A stretch of DNA of 64,000 bases from Gordonia phthalatica (GCF_001305675.1 NZ_CP011853.1:4030001-4094000), one strand, 5' to 3'. Positions 18,197-26,880 are shown, counted from the first letter of the stretch. Made by a program: numbers and translations. The notes: generated by a model from the letters alone, not told the origin.

Positions 18197-18964
18197 ATGC
18201 GTGTCGGAGCCCATCTACGCCAGGACGAGAATCCCATCGCCACCGCCGAGGATCTCGGCATCGACATCTTTCAGATGTTCGTCGCCGATCCCCAGAGTTG
18301 GAAGAAGCCGCAGCCGCACCCCCACGCCGCGGAGATCCGGGAGTCGCCGATCGACGTCGTCGTGCACTCCAGCTACCAGATCAACGTGGCGAGTCTGAAC
18401 AACCGGTTGCGGATGCCCTCGCGCAAGGCGGTCGAGGAGCAGGCGAAGGCCGCCGCCGAGTTGGGCGCCATCGGCCTCGTGGTCCACGGCGGACATCTGA
18501 AGGACGGTGAGGACGCCGCGGAGGGCTTCGAGAACTGGCGGAAACTGTTCCAGCGGCAGGAGGACAAGGGCGGCTTTGGCGTCCCGATCCTGATCGAGAA
18601 CACCGCGGGCGGGAACCACGCGATGGCCCGAACCCTGGAGTCGATCGAGCGCCTGTGGGACGCGGTCGGCGACTACCCGCAGGCCGGCTTCTGCCTGGAC
18701 ACCTGTCACGCGTGGGCGGGCGGTGAGGATCTGGTGGGGCTCGTCGAGCGGATCAAGGCCATCACCGGCCGGATCGACCTGATCCACCTGAACAATTCGC
18801 GCGACGAGTTCGACTCCGGTCGAGACCGCCACGCGAACCTGGAGTCCGGGCAGATCGACGCCGATGTGCTCGCCGAACTGATGAAGACGGCCGACGCCCC
18901 CGGGGTGCTGGAGACGCCTGCCGACGGGATCGCCGCGGACCTGGAGTACCTGCGGTCGCACTGA
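18197..18964 (+). CDS. nfo: Endonuclease IV (apurinic/apyrimidinic endonuclease)
   Basis: Cleaves DNA 5' to abasic sites in base-excision repair. The 255-residue TIM barrel begins MRVGAHL and shows the metal-site motifs VVVHSSYQIN, VVHGGHLKDG, ILIENTAGG, FCLDTCHAWA, LIHLNNSRDEFDSGRDRHANL and LETPAD. The trinuclear zinc ligands (His, Glu, Asp) are present. The length is slightly below the E. coli enzyme and normal for actinobacteria. In M. tuberculosis the homologue (Rv0670) also lies near an acyl-CoA dehydrogenase gene. Confidence 0.93.
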   Translation: MRVGAHLRQDENPIATAEDLGIDIFQMFVADPQSWKKPQPHPHAAEIRESPIDVVVHSSYQINVASLNNRLRMPSRKAVEEQAKAAAELGAIGLVVHGGHLKDGEDAAEGFENWRKLFQRQEDKGGFGVPILIENTAGGNHAMARTLESIERLWDAVGDYPQAGFCLDTCHAWAGGEDLVGLVERIKAITGRIDLIHLNNSRDEFDSGRDRHANLESGQIDADVLAELMKTADAPGVLETPADGIAADLEYLRSH

Positions 18965-19040
18965 CCAGCGCGTCCCGCTTGCATTTGTTAGCGGGACCAC
19001 ACGACAGCATATTGTTCCCGACGCATGAGGCCGGTACTCT

Positions 19041-19069
19041 AGCTATAGTTACCGGCAAGTAACATAGCT
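19041..19069 (+). promoter_or_regulatory. Operator dyad and promoter of fadE5
   Basis: A dyad with arms AGCTAT(A)GTTAC and GTAACATAGCT separated by six bases. Its core is TTAC-N6-GTAA. A TATAGT -10 candidate (19044-19049) overlaps the left arm, so a repressor bound here would block the promoter. The same core occurs at 34323-34336 and 39698-39711. Confidence 0.65.
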
Positions 19070-19133
19070 CCGTGTCAGCCGCCGGAGCACTTGACCGGAC
19101 AACGATCTCCACATACAGCGAGTAAGGAAAACC

Positions 19134-20960
19134 ATGGGCCATTACAAGTCCAACCTGCGCGACCTGCACTTCAACCTCTTCGAGATGTACGAGCTCGACA
19201 AGGTGCTCGAGACCGGAGAGTTCGGCGACCTCGACCATGAGACCGCCGTCGATATGCTCCGTGAGGTCCGCACCCTCGCCGAGGGCCCCATCGCCGAGTC
19301 GTTCACCGACACCGACCGCAACCCGCCGGTCTTCGATCCGGAGAACCACACCGTCACCATCCCCGAGGGCTTCAAGAAGAGCTACAACGCCTTCATCGAC
19401 GCCGGCTGGGACAAGGTCGGCGTCGACGAGGAGCTCGGCGGCCTGCCCGCCCCCCGCTCGCTGTACTGGGCGCTCGGCGAGATGATCCTCGGCGCCAACC
19501 CGCCGATCTTCATGTACGCCGCCGGTTCGGGCTTCTCGAACATCTTCTACGACAACGGCACCGACGAGCAGAAGAAGTGGGCCGCCATCTGCGCCGAGCG
19601 CGGCTGGGGCGCCACCATGGTCCTCACCGAGCCGGACGCCGGCTCCGACGTGGGCGCAGGCACCACCAAGGCCGTCAAGCAGGAAGACGGCACCTGGCAC
19701 ATCGAGGGCGTGAAGCGCTTCATCACCTCGGCCGATCAGGACATGACCGAGAACATCTTCCACCTGGTCCTGGCTCGCCCCGAGGGCGCCGGACCGGGCA
19801 CCAAGGGCCTCTCGCTGTTCTTCGTCCCCAAGTTCCACTTCGACCACGAGACCGGCGAGCTGCAGGACCGCAACGGCGCGTTCGTCACCGGCGTCGAGCA
19901 CAAGATGGGCATCAAGGCCTCGGCCACCTGTGAGGTCAGCTTCGGCCTGCACGGCACCCCGGCCAAGGGCTGGCTCGTCGGCGAGGTCCACTCCGGCATC
20001 GCCCAGATGTTCGACGTCATCGAGCACGCTCGCATGATGGTCGGCACCAAGGCCATCTCGACCCTGTCGACCGGCTACCTGAACGCTCTCGAATACGCCA
20101 AGCAGCGTGTCCAGGGCGCCGACCTGACCCAGATGATGGACAAGGCCGCCCCGCGCGTCACCATCACCCACCACCCGGACGTCCGTCGCGCCCTGCTGAC
20201 CCAGAAGGCCTACGCCGAGGGTCTGCGCGCCGTGTACCTGTACACCGCGTCGCACCAGGACGCCGCCGCCGCGAAGATCGTCTCCGGCGCCGACGCCGAG
20301 CTGGCGCACAAGGTCAACGACCTGCTTCTCCCGATCGTCAAGGGCGTCGGCTCCGAGCGCGCCTACGAGAAGCTCACCGAGTCGCTGCAGACCCTGGGCG
20401 GCTCCGGCTTCCTGCAGGACTACCCGATCGAGCAGTACATCCGCGACTCCAAGATCGACTCGCTGTACGAGGGCACCACCGCCATCCAGGCGCAGGACTT
20501 CTTCTTCCGCAAGATCATCCGCGACAAGGGCCAGGCTCTGGGCCACGTCGCCGGCCAGATCCAGGACTTCATCGACAACGGCCAGGGCTTCGACGCTGAG
20601 CGCGCGCTGCTGAAGACCGCCAACGAGGACGTCCAGGCCATGGCCGCCCAGCTCACCGGCTGGCTGATGGGCGCCCAGGAGGATCCGAAGAAGCTGTACC
20701 TGATCGGCACCTCCTCGGTCCGCTTCCTGATGGCCGTCGGCGACCTCGTCATCGGCTGGCTGCTGCTGCGCCAGGCCGTCGTCGCGCAGGCTGCTCTGGA
20801 CGCCGGCGCCACCGGCGACGACAAGGCCTTCTACGAGGGCAAGGTCGCCACCGGCACCTTCTTCGCGAAGAACATGCTGCCGCTGCTGACCTCGGTCCGC
20901 ACCGTCATCCAGAACAACGTCGACAATGAGATCATGGAGCTCGACGAAGCCGCGTTCTGA
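19134..20960 (+). CDS. fadE5: Acyl-CoA dehydrogenase FadE5
   Basis: FAD-dependent dehydrogenation of acyl-CoA in fatty-acid beta-oxidation. The 608-residue protein closely resembles M. tuberculosis FadE5 as I recall it: MGHYKSNLRDLHFNLFE, AEGPIAESF, MVLTEPDAGSDVGAG, HKMGIKASATCE and QTLGGSGFLQDYPIEQYIRD. This long ACAD subfamily has an extra C-terminal helical region. The SD-like AAGGAAA precedes the ATG. In M. tuberculosis fadE5 lies next to fadA2-fabG4-htdX; here it is 12 kb away but shares their TTAC-N6-GTAA operator. The last 33 bases, stop included, are repeated in tandem downstream. Confidence 0.93.
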   Translation: MGHYKSNLRDLHFNLFEMYELDKVLETGEFGDLDHETAVDMLREVRTLAEGPIAESFTDTDRNPPVFDPENHTVTIPEGFKKSYNAFIDAGWDKVGVDEELGGLPAPRSLYWALGEMILGANPPIFMYAAGSGFSNIFYDNGTDEQKKWAAICAERGWGATMVLTEPDAGSDVGAGTTKAVKQEDGTWHIEGVKRFITSADQDMTENIFHLVLARPEGAGPGTKGLSLFFVPKFHFDHETGELQDRNGAFVTGVEHKMGIKASATCEVSFGLHGTPAKGWLVGEVHSGIAQMFDVIEHARMMVGTKAISTLSTGYLNALEYAKQRVQGADLTQMMDKAAPRVTITHHPDVRRALLTQKAYAEGLRAVYLYTASHQDAAAAKIVSGADAELAHKVNDLLLPIVKGVGSERAYEKLTESLQTLGGSGFLQDYPIEQYIRDSKIDSLYEGTTAIQAQDFFFRKIIRDKGQALGHVAGQIQDFIDNGQGFDAERALLKTANEDVQAMAAQLTGWLMGAQEDPKKLYLIGTSSVRFLMAVGDLVIGWLLLRQAVVAQAALDAGATGDDKAFYEGKVATGTFFAKNMLPLLTSVRTVIQNNVDNEIMELDEAAF

Positions 20961-21108
20961 TCTGAAAAGACGCTTCGGAACTAGCGACTTCGTCGAGAGG
21001 GAGATCATGGAGCTCGACGAAGCCGCATTCTGATCTGAAAAGACGCTTCGGAACTAGCGACTTCGTCGAGAGGGAGATCATGGAGCTCGACGAAGCCGCG
21101 TTCTGATC
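20928..21108 (+). repeat. 73-bp tandem repeat of the fadE5 3' end (2.5 copies)
   Basis: Units begin at 20928, 21001 and 21074; the third stops after about 35 bases. Each unit contains the last eleven fadE5 codons including TGA, and the two complete ones also carry 40 bases of 3' flank. Copies differ by one base (GCG/GCA). The period is not a multiple of three, so read-through would not extend the protein in frame. Each unit junction forms a hairpin between CTTCGTCGAG (20988, 21061) and CTCGACGAAG (21013, 21086). Confidence 0.95.
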
Positions 21109-21150
21109 CAGACGCATTCCGATTCAGCCCTCACCAGCTGATCTGAAGTA

Positions 21151-21182
21151 GAGAACCCCGCCGGGCGACCGGCGGGGTTCTC
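21151..21182. terminator. Terminator between fadE5 and the convergent arsR-type gene
   Basis: Perfect 12-bp stem (GAGAACCCCGCC and complement) with an 8-base loop, in the gap between two convergent genes and beyond the fadE5 repeats. Confidence 0.75.
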
Positions 21183-21204
21183 GCGTTCGGGCCTCTCCCT
21201 CCGC

Positions 21205-21510
21205 CTATTTGTTCGCCGCGGCCAGCACCGACGGCAGCAGGCCCGGGTACGCGTCGTCGACGGCGTCGGACCGGAGGTCGTAGCGGGCGCACTGCCCCTC
21301 GGCGATCCGCTCGACCAGTCCCGCTTCACGCAGGATCTTGAAGTGATGGCTGGCCGTCGCCTTGGTGACGGTCTCGTACAGCGCGGTGCACGCCAGCGGT
21401 TCGGTGGCGCCTGCGAGCCGTCGGACCATCTCGAGGCGGACCGGGTCGGCGAGCGCGCTCAGCACCGACTGCAGATCGGCGACGGTGTCGGTCTGGGTCA
21501 TGTCGATCAC
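21205..21510 (-). CDS. ArsR-family helix-turn-helix repressor
   Basis: A 101-residue winged-helix regulator. The core reads LSALADPVRLEMVRRLA, then the recognition region KATASHHFKILREAGLVERI and the wing EGQCARYDLR. There are two cysteines (TALYETV preceded by LACT, and GQCARY), but not the classical CxC metal motif, so the signal need not be a metal. It is divergent from an MFS transporter, with a large dyad between them, and very probably controls that transporter and itself. Confidence 0.85.
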   Translation of the reverse strand: MIDMTQTDTVADLQSVLSALADPVRLEMVRRLAGATEPLACTALYETVTKATASHHFKILREAGLVERIAEGQCARYDLRSDAVDDAYPGLLPSVLAAANK

Positions 21511-21526
21511 TCCCGGGCAGCGATAG

Positions 21527-21580
21527 TTTGATGATTGTCGAACAGTCGACTACTGTCGGAACAGTTCGATTATCATCAAA
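21527..21580. promoter_or_regulatory. 54-bp operator dyad between arsR-type and MFS genes
   Basis: Outer arms TTTGATGATTGTCGAAC and the matching GTTCGATTATCATCAAA pair with two mismatches; between them lie further GAACAGT-type half sites. The region covers both promoters, as expected for an ArsR-controlled divergent pair. Confidence 0.7.
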
Positions 21581-21596
21581 CATACCCGAGGACGCC

Positions 21597-22835
21597 ATGG
21601 TCATCGAAGCCGTCGCCGAGGAGCACTCGACCCGCACCGTCCATCCGCAGCGGTGGGCCTTCCCCCTGCTGCTGGCCCTGCTCGCCCTCGCGCTGGGCTG
21701 CTCGGGCCTACCCTCGCCGCTGTACCCGATCTACCAGGCGGAGTGGGACATGAGCCCGCTGACGATCACCGTCGTCTTCGCCGTCTACGCGATCGGCGCA
21801 CTGGGCGCCGCCCTGACGGTGGGACCGATCTCCGACGCTCTCGGCCGCAAGCCGGTTCTCATCACCGCACTGGTCCTGATCCTGTCGGGCCTCGTGCTGT
21901 TCCTGGTCGCGAACAGCGCCTGGGTGCTGATCATCGCCCGATTCCTGCACGGCATGGCCATAGGCACGATCACCGTGACCGCGGGTGCGGCCCTCCTCGA
22001 CGTGCGCCCCTTCGCCGGGGCACGCAACGGCGTGGCCAGTGGCGTCGCCTTGAACGTCGGCATCACGATCACCGTGATCGGCGCCGCGGCGGCCGCGCAG
22101 TGGGCGTCGAACCCACTGCGGATCCCGTACGCGATCGTCGCCGGCGTGGTGGTCGTGATGCTCGTCGCGGTGATCGCCCTGGTGGAACCGCACACCGGGC
22201 GGACCGGCGGCCGGATCCGACTGCAGGCGCCGACCATCCCCCAGGAGATCCGCTCGGACTTCTGGTTCTCCGGCATCGGCATCATGACCGCGTGGTCGGT
22301 CCTCGGCGTCTTCCTGAGCCTCTACCCCGCGCTGACCCAGCATGCGACCGGCCATGAGTCGGTGATCTTCGTCGGTCTGGTGGTGGGCCTGATGGCGGCG
22401 GCCGCAGCGGTCTCGCAGTGGGTCGGCGGACGGCTGGAGCCGCGTCGCGCCGCGATCATCGGCGATGTCGGAATGGTCGTCGCGCTGCTGTGCGCCATCT
22501 GGGCGCTGAACGTCGGCTCCACCGCCTTCGTCATCCTCGACTCGATCGCTCTCGGCGCAGTGTTCGGCCTCGCCTTCGGCGGATCGCTGCGGCACCTCAA
22601 CGACGTCGCCCCGCCCGATGCCCGCGGCCGCGTGATGAGCGCCTACTACCTGCTCGGCTACTTCGCGATGGGCGTGCCGACCGTCGTGGCCGGCGCGCTG
22701 GCCTCCACCTACGGCACGGCGACCATCTTCCCGTGGTTCGCGGTGGCCGTCGCCCTGGCATGCCTCGCAGCGGCCGTGCTCGGCGTTCGCGGGACGCGAC
22801 AGGCGGCGATCGTGGAGTCCGACGTCCTCGGCTGA
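21597..22835 (+). CDS. MFS transporter
   Basis: A 412-residue, twelve-segment major facilitator of the drug:H+ antiporter type. The conserved loop 2-3 motif appears as GPISDALGRKPVLI, and LLGYFAMGVPTVVAG is near the penultimate helices. The ATG at 21597 is preferred because it follows GAGGA by about 5 bases and lies outside the operator; the open frame upstream runs through the dyad. Partner of the divergent ArsR-type repressor. The substrate is unknown. Confidence 0.85.
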   Translation: MVIEAVAEEHSTRTVHPQRWAFPLLLALLALALGCSGLPSPLYPIYQAEWDMSPLTITVVFAVYAIGALGAALTVGPISDALGRKPVLITALVLILSGLVLFLVANSAWVLIIARFLHGMAIGTITVTAGAALLDVRPFAGARNGVASGVALNVGITITVIGAAAAAQWASNPLRIPYAIVAGVVVVMLVAVIALVEPHTGRTGGRIRLQAPTIPQEIRSDFWFSGIGIMTAWSVLGVFLSLYPALTQHATGHESVIFVGLVVGLMAAAAAVSQWVGGRLEPRRAAIIGDVGMVVALLCAIWALNVGSTAFVILDSIALGAVFGLAFGGSLRHLNDVAPPDARGRVMSAYYLLGYFAMGVPTVVAGALASTYGTATIFPWFAVAVALACLAAAVLGVRGTRQAAIVESDVLG

Positions 22836-23220
22836 CCCGGCACCCCGCCGTTCGCCGACGAACCGAACACCCCGATTCGCGCAGAAGTTCGCCCTGTCAA
22901 CAGCTTTCACATATTGCCACTATTCACTACTGATGAGTAGCGCCAGATCTTCTCGTCGCAGCCCTATCACCTGCACAAACGTTACTTTCCAGTATCCGGT
23001 CAGATAGCTCACAACTATTTGTCAGCACGGTTTTCCGAACTTAGTCTTGAATCAGTCGGAATAAGAAATAGGCCCCTACCTCCCACATCGACAGAGGCCT
23101 ATTCGACACAAACGCTTCCACGTTTCATGTCACCGTGGCCGACCCACGAAATTCCGGCGATCAAATGTACGACGCAGGCCTTCCCACTCAGCGGGATGAG
23201 GCCTATTCAGTGATAGGACA
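22836..23220. promoter_or_regulatory. 385-base AT-richer leader upstream of the PHA operon
   Basis: No gene is seen here. Base composition is less GC-rich than around it. AATAGGCC at 23067-23074 can pair with GGCCTATT at 23096-23103 or with a second identical copy at 23200-23207. The latter lies 13 bases before the phaJ start. GAGGCCTATTC is therefore a direct repeat (23094 and 23198), and the two pairings exclude each other. Confidence 0.5.
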
Positions 23221-23712
23221 ATGGTGACCCATTCCCTCTCGACGCCCGAATCGACCCGAACGATCGGCATCGCAGACCTACCCTCCCTCGTAGGACGACA
23301 TCTGGGGACGTCCAAGCGCATCCGGATCACCCAGCAGCAGATCGACACCTTCGCCGACGCCACCGGCGACCACCAGTGGATTCACGTCGACACCGAACGT
23401 GCGGCCACCGGCCCGTTCGGCGGCACGATCGCCCACGGTTACCTCACCCTCTCACTCGCGGTACCGCTGTTCTGGGATCTGCTCCAGGTCGACGACGCCA
23501 CGCAGGTCATCAACTACGGCCTGAACAAGGTGCGATTCCCCGCACCGGTCCCGGTGGACTCCGAGGTCGGAGCCGAGGCGCACGTCGTCGCCGTGGACGC
23601 CATCAAGAACGGCTGGCAGCTGACCGTCGGCCTGACCTTCACGATCGAAGGCGTCGAGCGCCCGGTATGCGTCTGCGAAATGATCATCCGCTACCTCGGC
23701 GACATCGCCTGA
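23221..23712 (+). CDS. phaJ: (R)-specific enoyl-CoA hydratase, MaoC family (PhaJ-like)
   Basis: Hydrates enoyl-CoA to (R)-3-hydroxyacyl-CoA, the monomer for polyhydroxyalkanoate (PHA) synthesis. The 163-residue hotdog protein carries the hydratase-2 motif ADATGDHQWIHVD (catalytic Asp and His) followed by GTIAHGYLTLSL. It lies 60 bases before a PHA synthase gene and reads the same way, which supports the PHA monomer role over other MaoC functions. The start at 23221 has no strong Shine-Dalgarno. Confidence 0.82.
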   Translation: MVTHSLSTPESTRTIGIADLPSLVGRHLGTSKRIRITQQQIDTFADATGDHQWIHVDTERAATGPFGGTIAHGYLTLSLAVPLFWDLLQVDDATQVINYGLNKVRFPAPVPVDSEVGAEAHVVAVDAIKNGWQLTVGLTFTIEGVERPVCVCEMIIRYLGDIA

Positions 23713-23772
23713 TCACCGGATACTCGAATTTTCCCTCACCAGAACATCGTCACGAAGAGCACTGAAAACCCC

Positions 23773-25449
23773 ATGAGCAACGCCCTCACCACTCGCATCG
23801 CAGCAGAGATCGATCCCGTCGGATATCTCGGATCCACCGTTAAGACCGCATCCAAACTCGCCGCGAATCCTCGCGGAATCGCACATGCCACAACTCGATT
23901 CACGAATCGAATGGCCACCATCCCGGTCGACTCGACCCGGGTCGCATTCGGCCTCGGAGACGTCGAGATCGACCCCGAACACGCCAAGGACCGTCGCTTC
24001 TCAGACAGCGCTTGGCGAGAGAATCCCGGCTACTTCGCGATCTGGCAGACCTACTGCGCGGCCCGCTCGTTTGCGCTCGATCTCGTCAATGCCTCGGAGG
24101 CGGAACCCCTCGACCTCGTCAAGGCCCGCACCTTCGTCGAACTGTGCGCCGACGTGCTGTCGCCGAGCAATTCCGCGCTGACCAATCCGACCGTGCTCGC
24201 CAAGGCGATCAGCACCGGTGGCAAGTCGCTCGCCCGCGGTGCGCGCTACGCGCTGTCCGACGCGATCCATCGCAAGGGCCGCCCCCTGCGCGTCGACACG
24301 GACGCTTTCACGCTCGGCAAGAACATGGCGGCCACCGAAGGCCAGGTGGTCTACCGCAACGACCTCATCGAGCTCATCCAGTACGCACCCCAGACCGACG
24401 AGGTCCACGCGACGCCGCTGCTCGCGAGTCCCCCGTGGATCAACAAGTTCTACATCATGGATCTGGCACCCGACCGCAGTCTCATCGAGTGGGCCGTCCA
24501 GCACGGACGGACCGTGTTCGCGATCTCGTACCGGAACCCCGATTCGACGATGAGATCGTTGGCGTTCGACGACTACCTCGAGCTCGGGATCCGTTCCGCG
24601 ATCGACGTGATTCAGGAGATCACCGACGCGCCGAAGGTCGACGTCGTCGCCGTCTGCCTCGGCGGTGCCATGACCGCCATCGCCGCGGGGACCGGTGACG
24701 ATCGGATCGGCGACCTCACCCTGATCAACACCATCCTCGACTACTCCGAGACCGGCGACCTGGGCGGGCTCACCGACGATGCGACTCTCCGGCGCCTCGA
24801 AAGCCTGATGGCCAAGAAGGGGTACCTGGACGGCGAGGACATGGCGATGACCTTCGACTCGCTCCGCGCCAACGACCTGATCTTCAGCTACTGGATCTCG
24901 CGCTGGATGCTCGGCGAGGCGCCCCCGGCGTTCGACCTGCTGGTCTGGAACGAGGACGCCACTCGGATGCCCGCGGCGATGCACAGCCAGTATCTCCGCA
25001 AGCTCTACAACGAGAATCAGCTGGCCAAGGGCGAGCTGGAGATGTGCGGCGTCGCCGTCGATCTGAAGAACTTCCAGGGAGACGTGTACATCGTCGGGGC
25101 GGAGCGGGATCACATCGTTCCGTGGACGACGTCGTACGCCGGCGCCCGGATGTTCGGGAAGAGCGCTCGGTACGTCCTCTCGAACGGCGGCCACATCGCA
25201 GGCATCGTCAGCCCGCCGAGCAAGAAGACCTGGACCGAGGCGATCGGCGCCCCCGACGCGCCTGCGCCGGACCTGCCCGCGGACGCGACGACGTGGCGGA
25301 AATCGGCCACCGTCACCGCCACCTCGTGGTGGGACGACTGGGTGCTGTGGTTCGGTGCGCGCTCCGGCGAGATGCAGGCTCCGCCCGCGATGGGCAGCGA
25401 CACGCACGCCCCGATCACTCCCGCGCCCGGAACCTACGTCGGCTCCTGA
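23773..25449 (+). CDS. phaC: Poly(3-hydroxyalkanoate) synthase, class I-like
   Basis: Polymerises (R)-3-hydroxyacyl-CoA into PHA at the granule surface. The 558-residue protein has an N-terminal region followed by an alpha/beta-hydrolase catalytic domain with the lipase-like box VCLGGAM, where the nucleophile is cysteine as in all PHA synthases. The catalytic aspartate is in ERDHIVPW and the histidine in SNGGHIAGIV. ASPPWINKFYIMDL is the conserved pre-catalytic block. Length and the single-subunit arrangement fit class I or II. It forms an operon with phaJ and ends at a strong hairpin. Confidence 0.93.
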   Translation: MSNALTTRIAAEIDPVGYLGSTVKTASKLAANPRGIAHATTRFTNRMATIPVDSTRVAFGLGDVEIDPEHAKDRRFSDSAWRENPGYFAIWQTYCAARSFALDLVNASEAEPLDLVKARTFVELCADVLSPSNSALTNPTVLAKAISTGGKSLARGARYALSDAIHRKGRPLRVDTDAFTLGKNMAATEGQVVYRNDLIELIQYAPQTDEVHATPLLASPPWINKFYIMDLAPDRSLIEWAVQHGRTVFAISYRNPDSTMRSLAFDDYLELGIRSAIDVIQEITDAPKVDVVAVCLGGAMTAIAAGTGDDRIGDLTLINTILDYSETGDLGGLTDDATLRRLESLMAKKGYLDGEDMAMTFDSLRANDLIFSYWISRWMLGEAPPAFDLLVWNEDATRMPAAMHSQYLRKLYNENQLAKGELEMCGVAVDLKNFQGDVYIVGAERDHIVPWTTSYAGARMFGKSARYVLSNGGHIAGIVSPPSKKTWTEAIGAPDAPAPDLPADATTWRKSATVTATSWWDDWVLWFGARSGEMQAPPAMGSDTHAPITPAPGTYVGS

Positions 25450-25477
25450 CGCGCTGGATTCCCTGCGCAGTACACCG

Positions 25478-25511
25478 TTCGGCCCCGGCGACGTTGATCG
25501 CCGGGGCCGAA
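25478..25511. terminator. Terminator after phaC
   Basis: Perfect 14-bp stem (TTCGGCCCCGGCGA and complement) with a 6-base loop between convergent phaC and the secreted-protein gene. Confidence 0.8.
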
Positions 25512-25529
25512 TAGGCGTTCAGATGCGGA

Positions 25530-26213
25530 TCAGAGGCCGCCGAGGCTGCCGTTGCCGCCGCACTTGGTGAGGACACCGGTGGAACGGGCGGTGGTGGTCA
25601 GCGAGGTGGGAGGCGTCGCGGTAGAGGTCGCCGTGAACTCGATGACGAAGCGGTTGAGCGCACCGAGGTCACCCTTGACGGTGGTGACGGTCAGCGTGGT
25701 GCCGTTGTCGCTCCAGGCCTGATGGAGCCCCTCAGGGCCGACAGCCTTTGTCCACTTGACCGGCGCCTTGCGGTTGTCGAGCTGGTCGACGCCGAACCAG
25801 TTGTCCGTGCTCGCCTTGATCGTCGCGTTGTAGGCGTAGCCGGCAGGCAGCTTCACGACCAGCTTGTAGTTGGCGATCTCATTGTCGGTGGCCACCACGG
25901 TGCGCCACGTCATCGAGGTCATGGAGTTCCCCCACAACTGAACCTCGGTCACACCGTTGTCGCCGCGAGCCGGCGAGACACCGCTGGTGATCTCGTTCTT
26001 GACCTCGGTGCCGGACTGAGTCTTGGTGGCCGACGAGTTCCAGTCGACCTGGCAACCGGCGGTCTTGTTGGCCGGGTTGCTGTGGATGCCGATCACGTCG
26101 GCGAAGCCGGCCAGCGGGCCGGGCAGAGCCGGTGCGGCGGTGGCGGTGGCCGGTGCGACACTGGCGGCGATGGCGACCGCGGCGGCGATCGCAGCACAAC
26201 GACGTTTAGACAA
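25530..26213 (-). CDS. Secreted hypothetical protein
   Basis: A 227-residue exported protein of unknown function. It opens with a Sec signal peptide (basic start, alanine-rich core, ATATAAPALP cleavage region near residue 28). The mature part is rich in Thr, Asn and Trp, reads as beta-strands and has two cysteines (TAGCQVDW and the C-terminal TKCGGNG), suggesting a disulfide. The general look is of a mycobacterial-type exported beta-rich protein, but no family is recognised. The start is TTG at 26213, with GGGAG six bases upstream. It lies inside the PHA region but on the opposite strand. Confidence 0.7.
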   Translation of the reverse strand: MSKRRCAAIAAAVAIAASVAPATATAAPALPGPLAGFADVIGIHSNPANKTAGCQVDWNSSATKTQSGTEVKNEITSGVSPARGDNGVTEVQLWGNSMTSMTWRTVVATDNEIANYKLVVKLPAGYAYNATIKASTDNWFGVDQLDNRKAPVKWTKAVGPEGLHQAWSDNGTTLTVTTVKGDLGALNRFVIEFTATSTATPPTSLTTTARSTGVLTKCGGNGSLGGL

Positions 26214-26466
26214 AACAGACTCCCATCAGAGTAAGGAACGCCCCCAGTCGAACTGCCGAGGAACAGTCCGGAATCGCTCCGAACACGCTTCCGACCCTAT
26301 TCTCACGATTCCCTCGCGCCACAGCACAGAATGGTCACGACCAGGTCAGAAGCACGAATTGCGCCCAAGTGGACGACACTATATCGACGGCCGTTCCCCC
26401 ATTCAGAGGGTCCGCCCATCGCCTTTCACCACTCGATCACCCCTGTGAGAACCGTCACCATGACTA

Positions 26467-26487
26467 GTTAGCAATCATCATGCTAAC
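26467..26487. promoter_or_regulatory. Inverted repeat upstream of the phasin-like gene
   Basis: GTTAGCA and TGCTAAC arms separated by seven bases lie 54 bases before the phasin-like start. This is a plausible binding site for the nearby XRE regulator or another repressor. Confidence 0.5.
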
Positions 26488-26541
26488 TTGTTAATCAACG
26501 ACGCGGACCCCGACCGCATCGAGACACCGCAAGGAGCAATC

Positions 26542-26820
26542 ATGACCGAGAACATCGCCACCAACGTCGCCAAGGCCTTCGACGATTCCACCAAGCAGTT
26601 CAACGACGTCCAGGCGTCGCTGCTCACCGCCGCCAAGCAGTCGGCGCTCGCCTCGATCGACGTCTACGAGAAGTCGGTCACCACCGTCCTCGACTTCCAG
26701 GAGAAGCTCGTCGAGTCGACTGGCTTCGCCGGTGCCAACGGCCTGGTGGCCGCCCAGGTCAAGCTGTTCTCCGACCTGAATGCCGCCGGCGTCTCGGCTG
26801 CACGCTCGGTCTTCGCGTAA
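26542..26820 (+). CDS. Phasin-like PHA granule-associated protein
   Basis: A 92-residue all-helical amphipathic protein with no cysteine, no membrane segment and no signal. It reads like a short phasin: repeated FDDSTKQFNDVQ, AAKQSALASIDVYEKSV and DFQEKLVES segments with a heptad-like pattern. Phasins coat PHA granules and limit their size. AAGGAG nine bases before the ATG at 26542 decides the start. It is convergent with an XRE regulator gene and downstream of phaJ-phaC, which supports the call; homology itself is weak for such short proteins. Confidence 0.7.
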   Translation: MTENIATNVAKAFDDSTKQFNDVQASLLTAAKQSALASIDVYEKSVTTVLDFQEKLVESTGFAGANGLVAAQVKLFSDLNAAGVSAARSVFA

Positions 26821-26838
26821 TCGCGAACCCCCGACGCC

Positions 26839-26880
26839 ACGACGGCGCGGATCCGGATCCTTCCGGGTTCGCGCCGTCGT
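26839..26880. terminator. Terminator between phasin-like and XRE genes
   Basis: ACGACGGCGCG pairs perfectly with CGCGCCGTCGT across a 20-base interior that itself holds GGATCCGGATCC. Located between convergent genes. Confidence 0.7.

Noticed and set aside
18762..21008. A 748-codon minus-strand frame opposite fadE5
   Set aside because: Antisense to the conserved FadE5; no recognisable domain.
20961..21108. Read-through of fadE5 into its tandem copies to give a repeated C-terminus
   Set aside because: The 73-bp period shifts the frame by one base per unit, and TGA is followed by further stops, so no extended protein results.
20928..21108. Short direct repeats considered as a CRISPR array
   Set aside because: The units are contiguous copies without unique spacers and include a coding 3' end.
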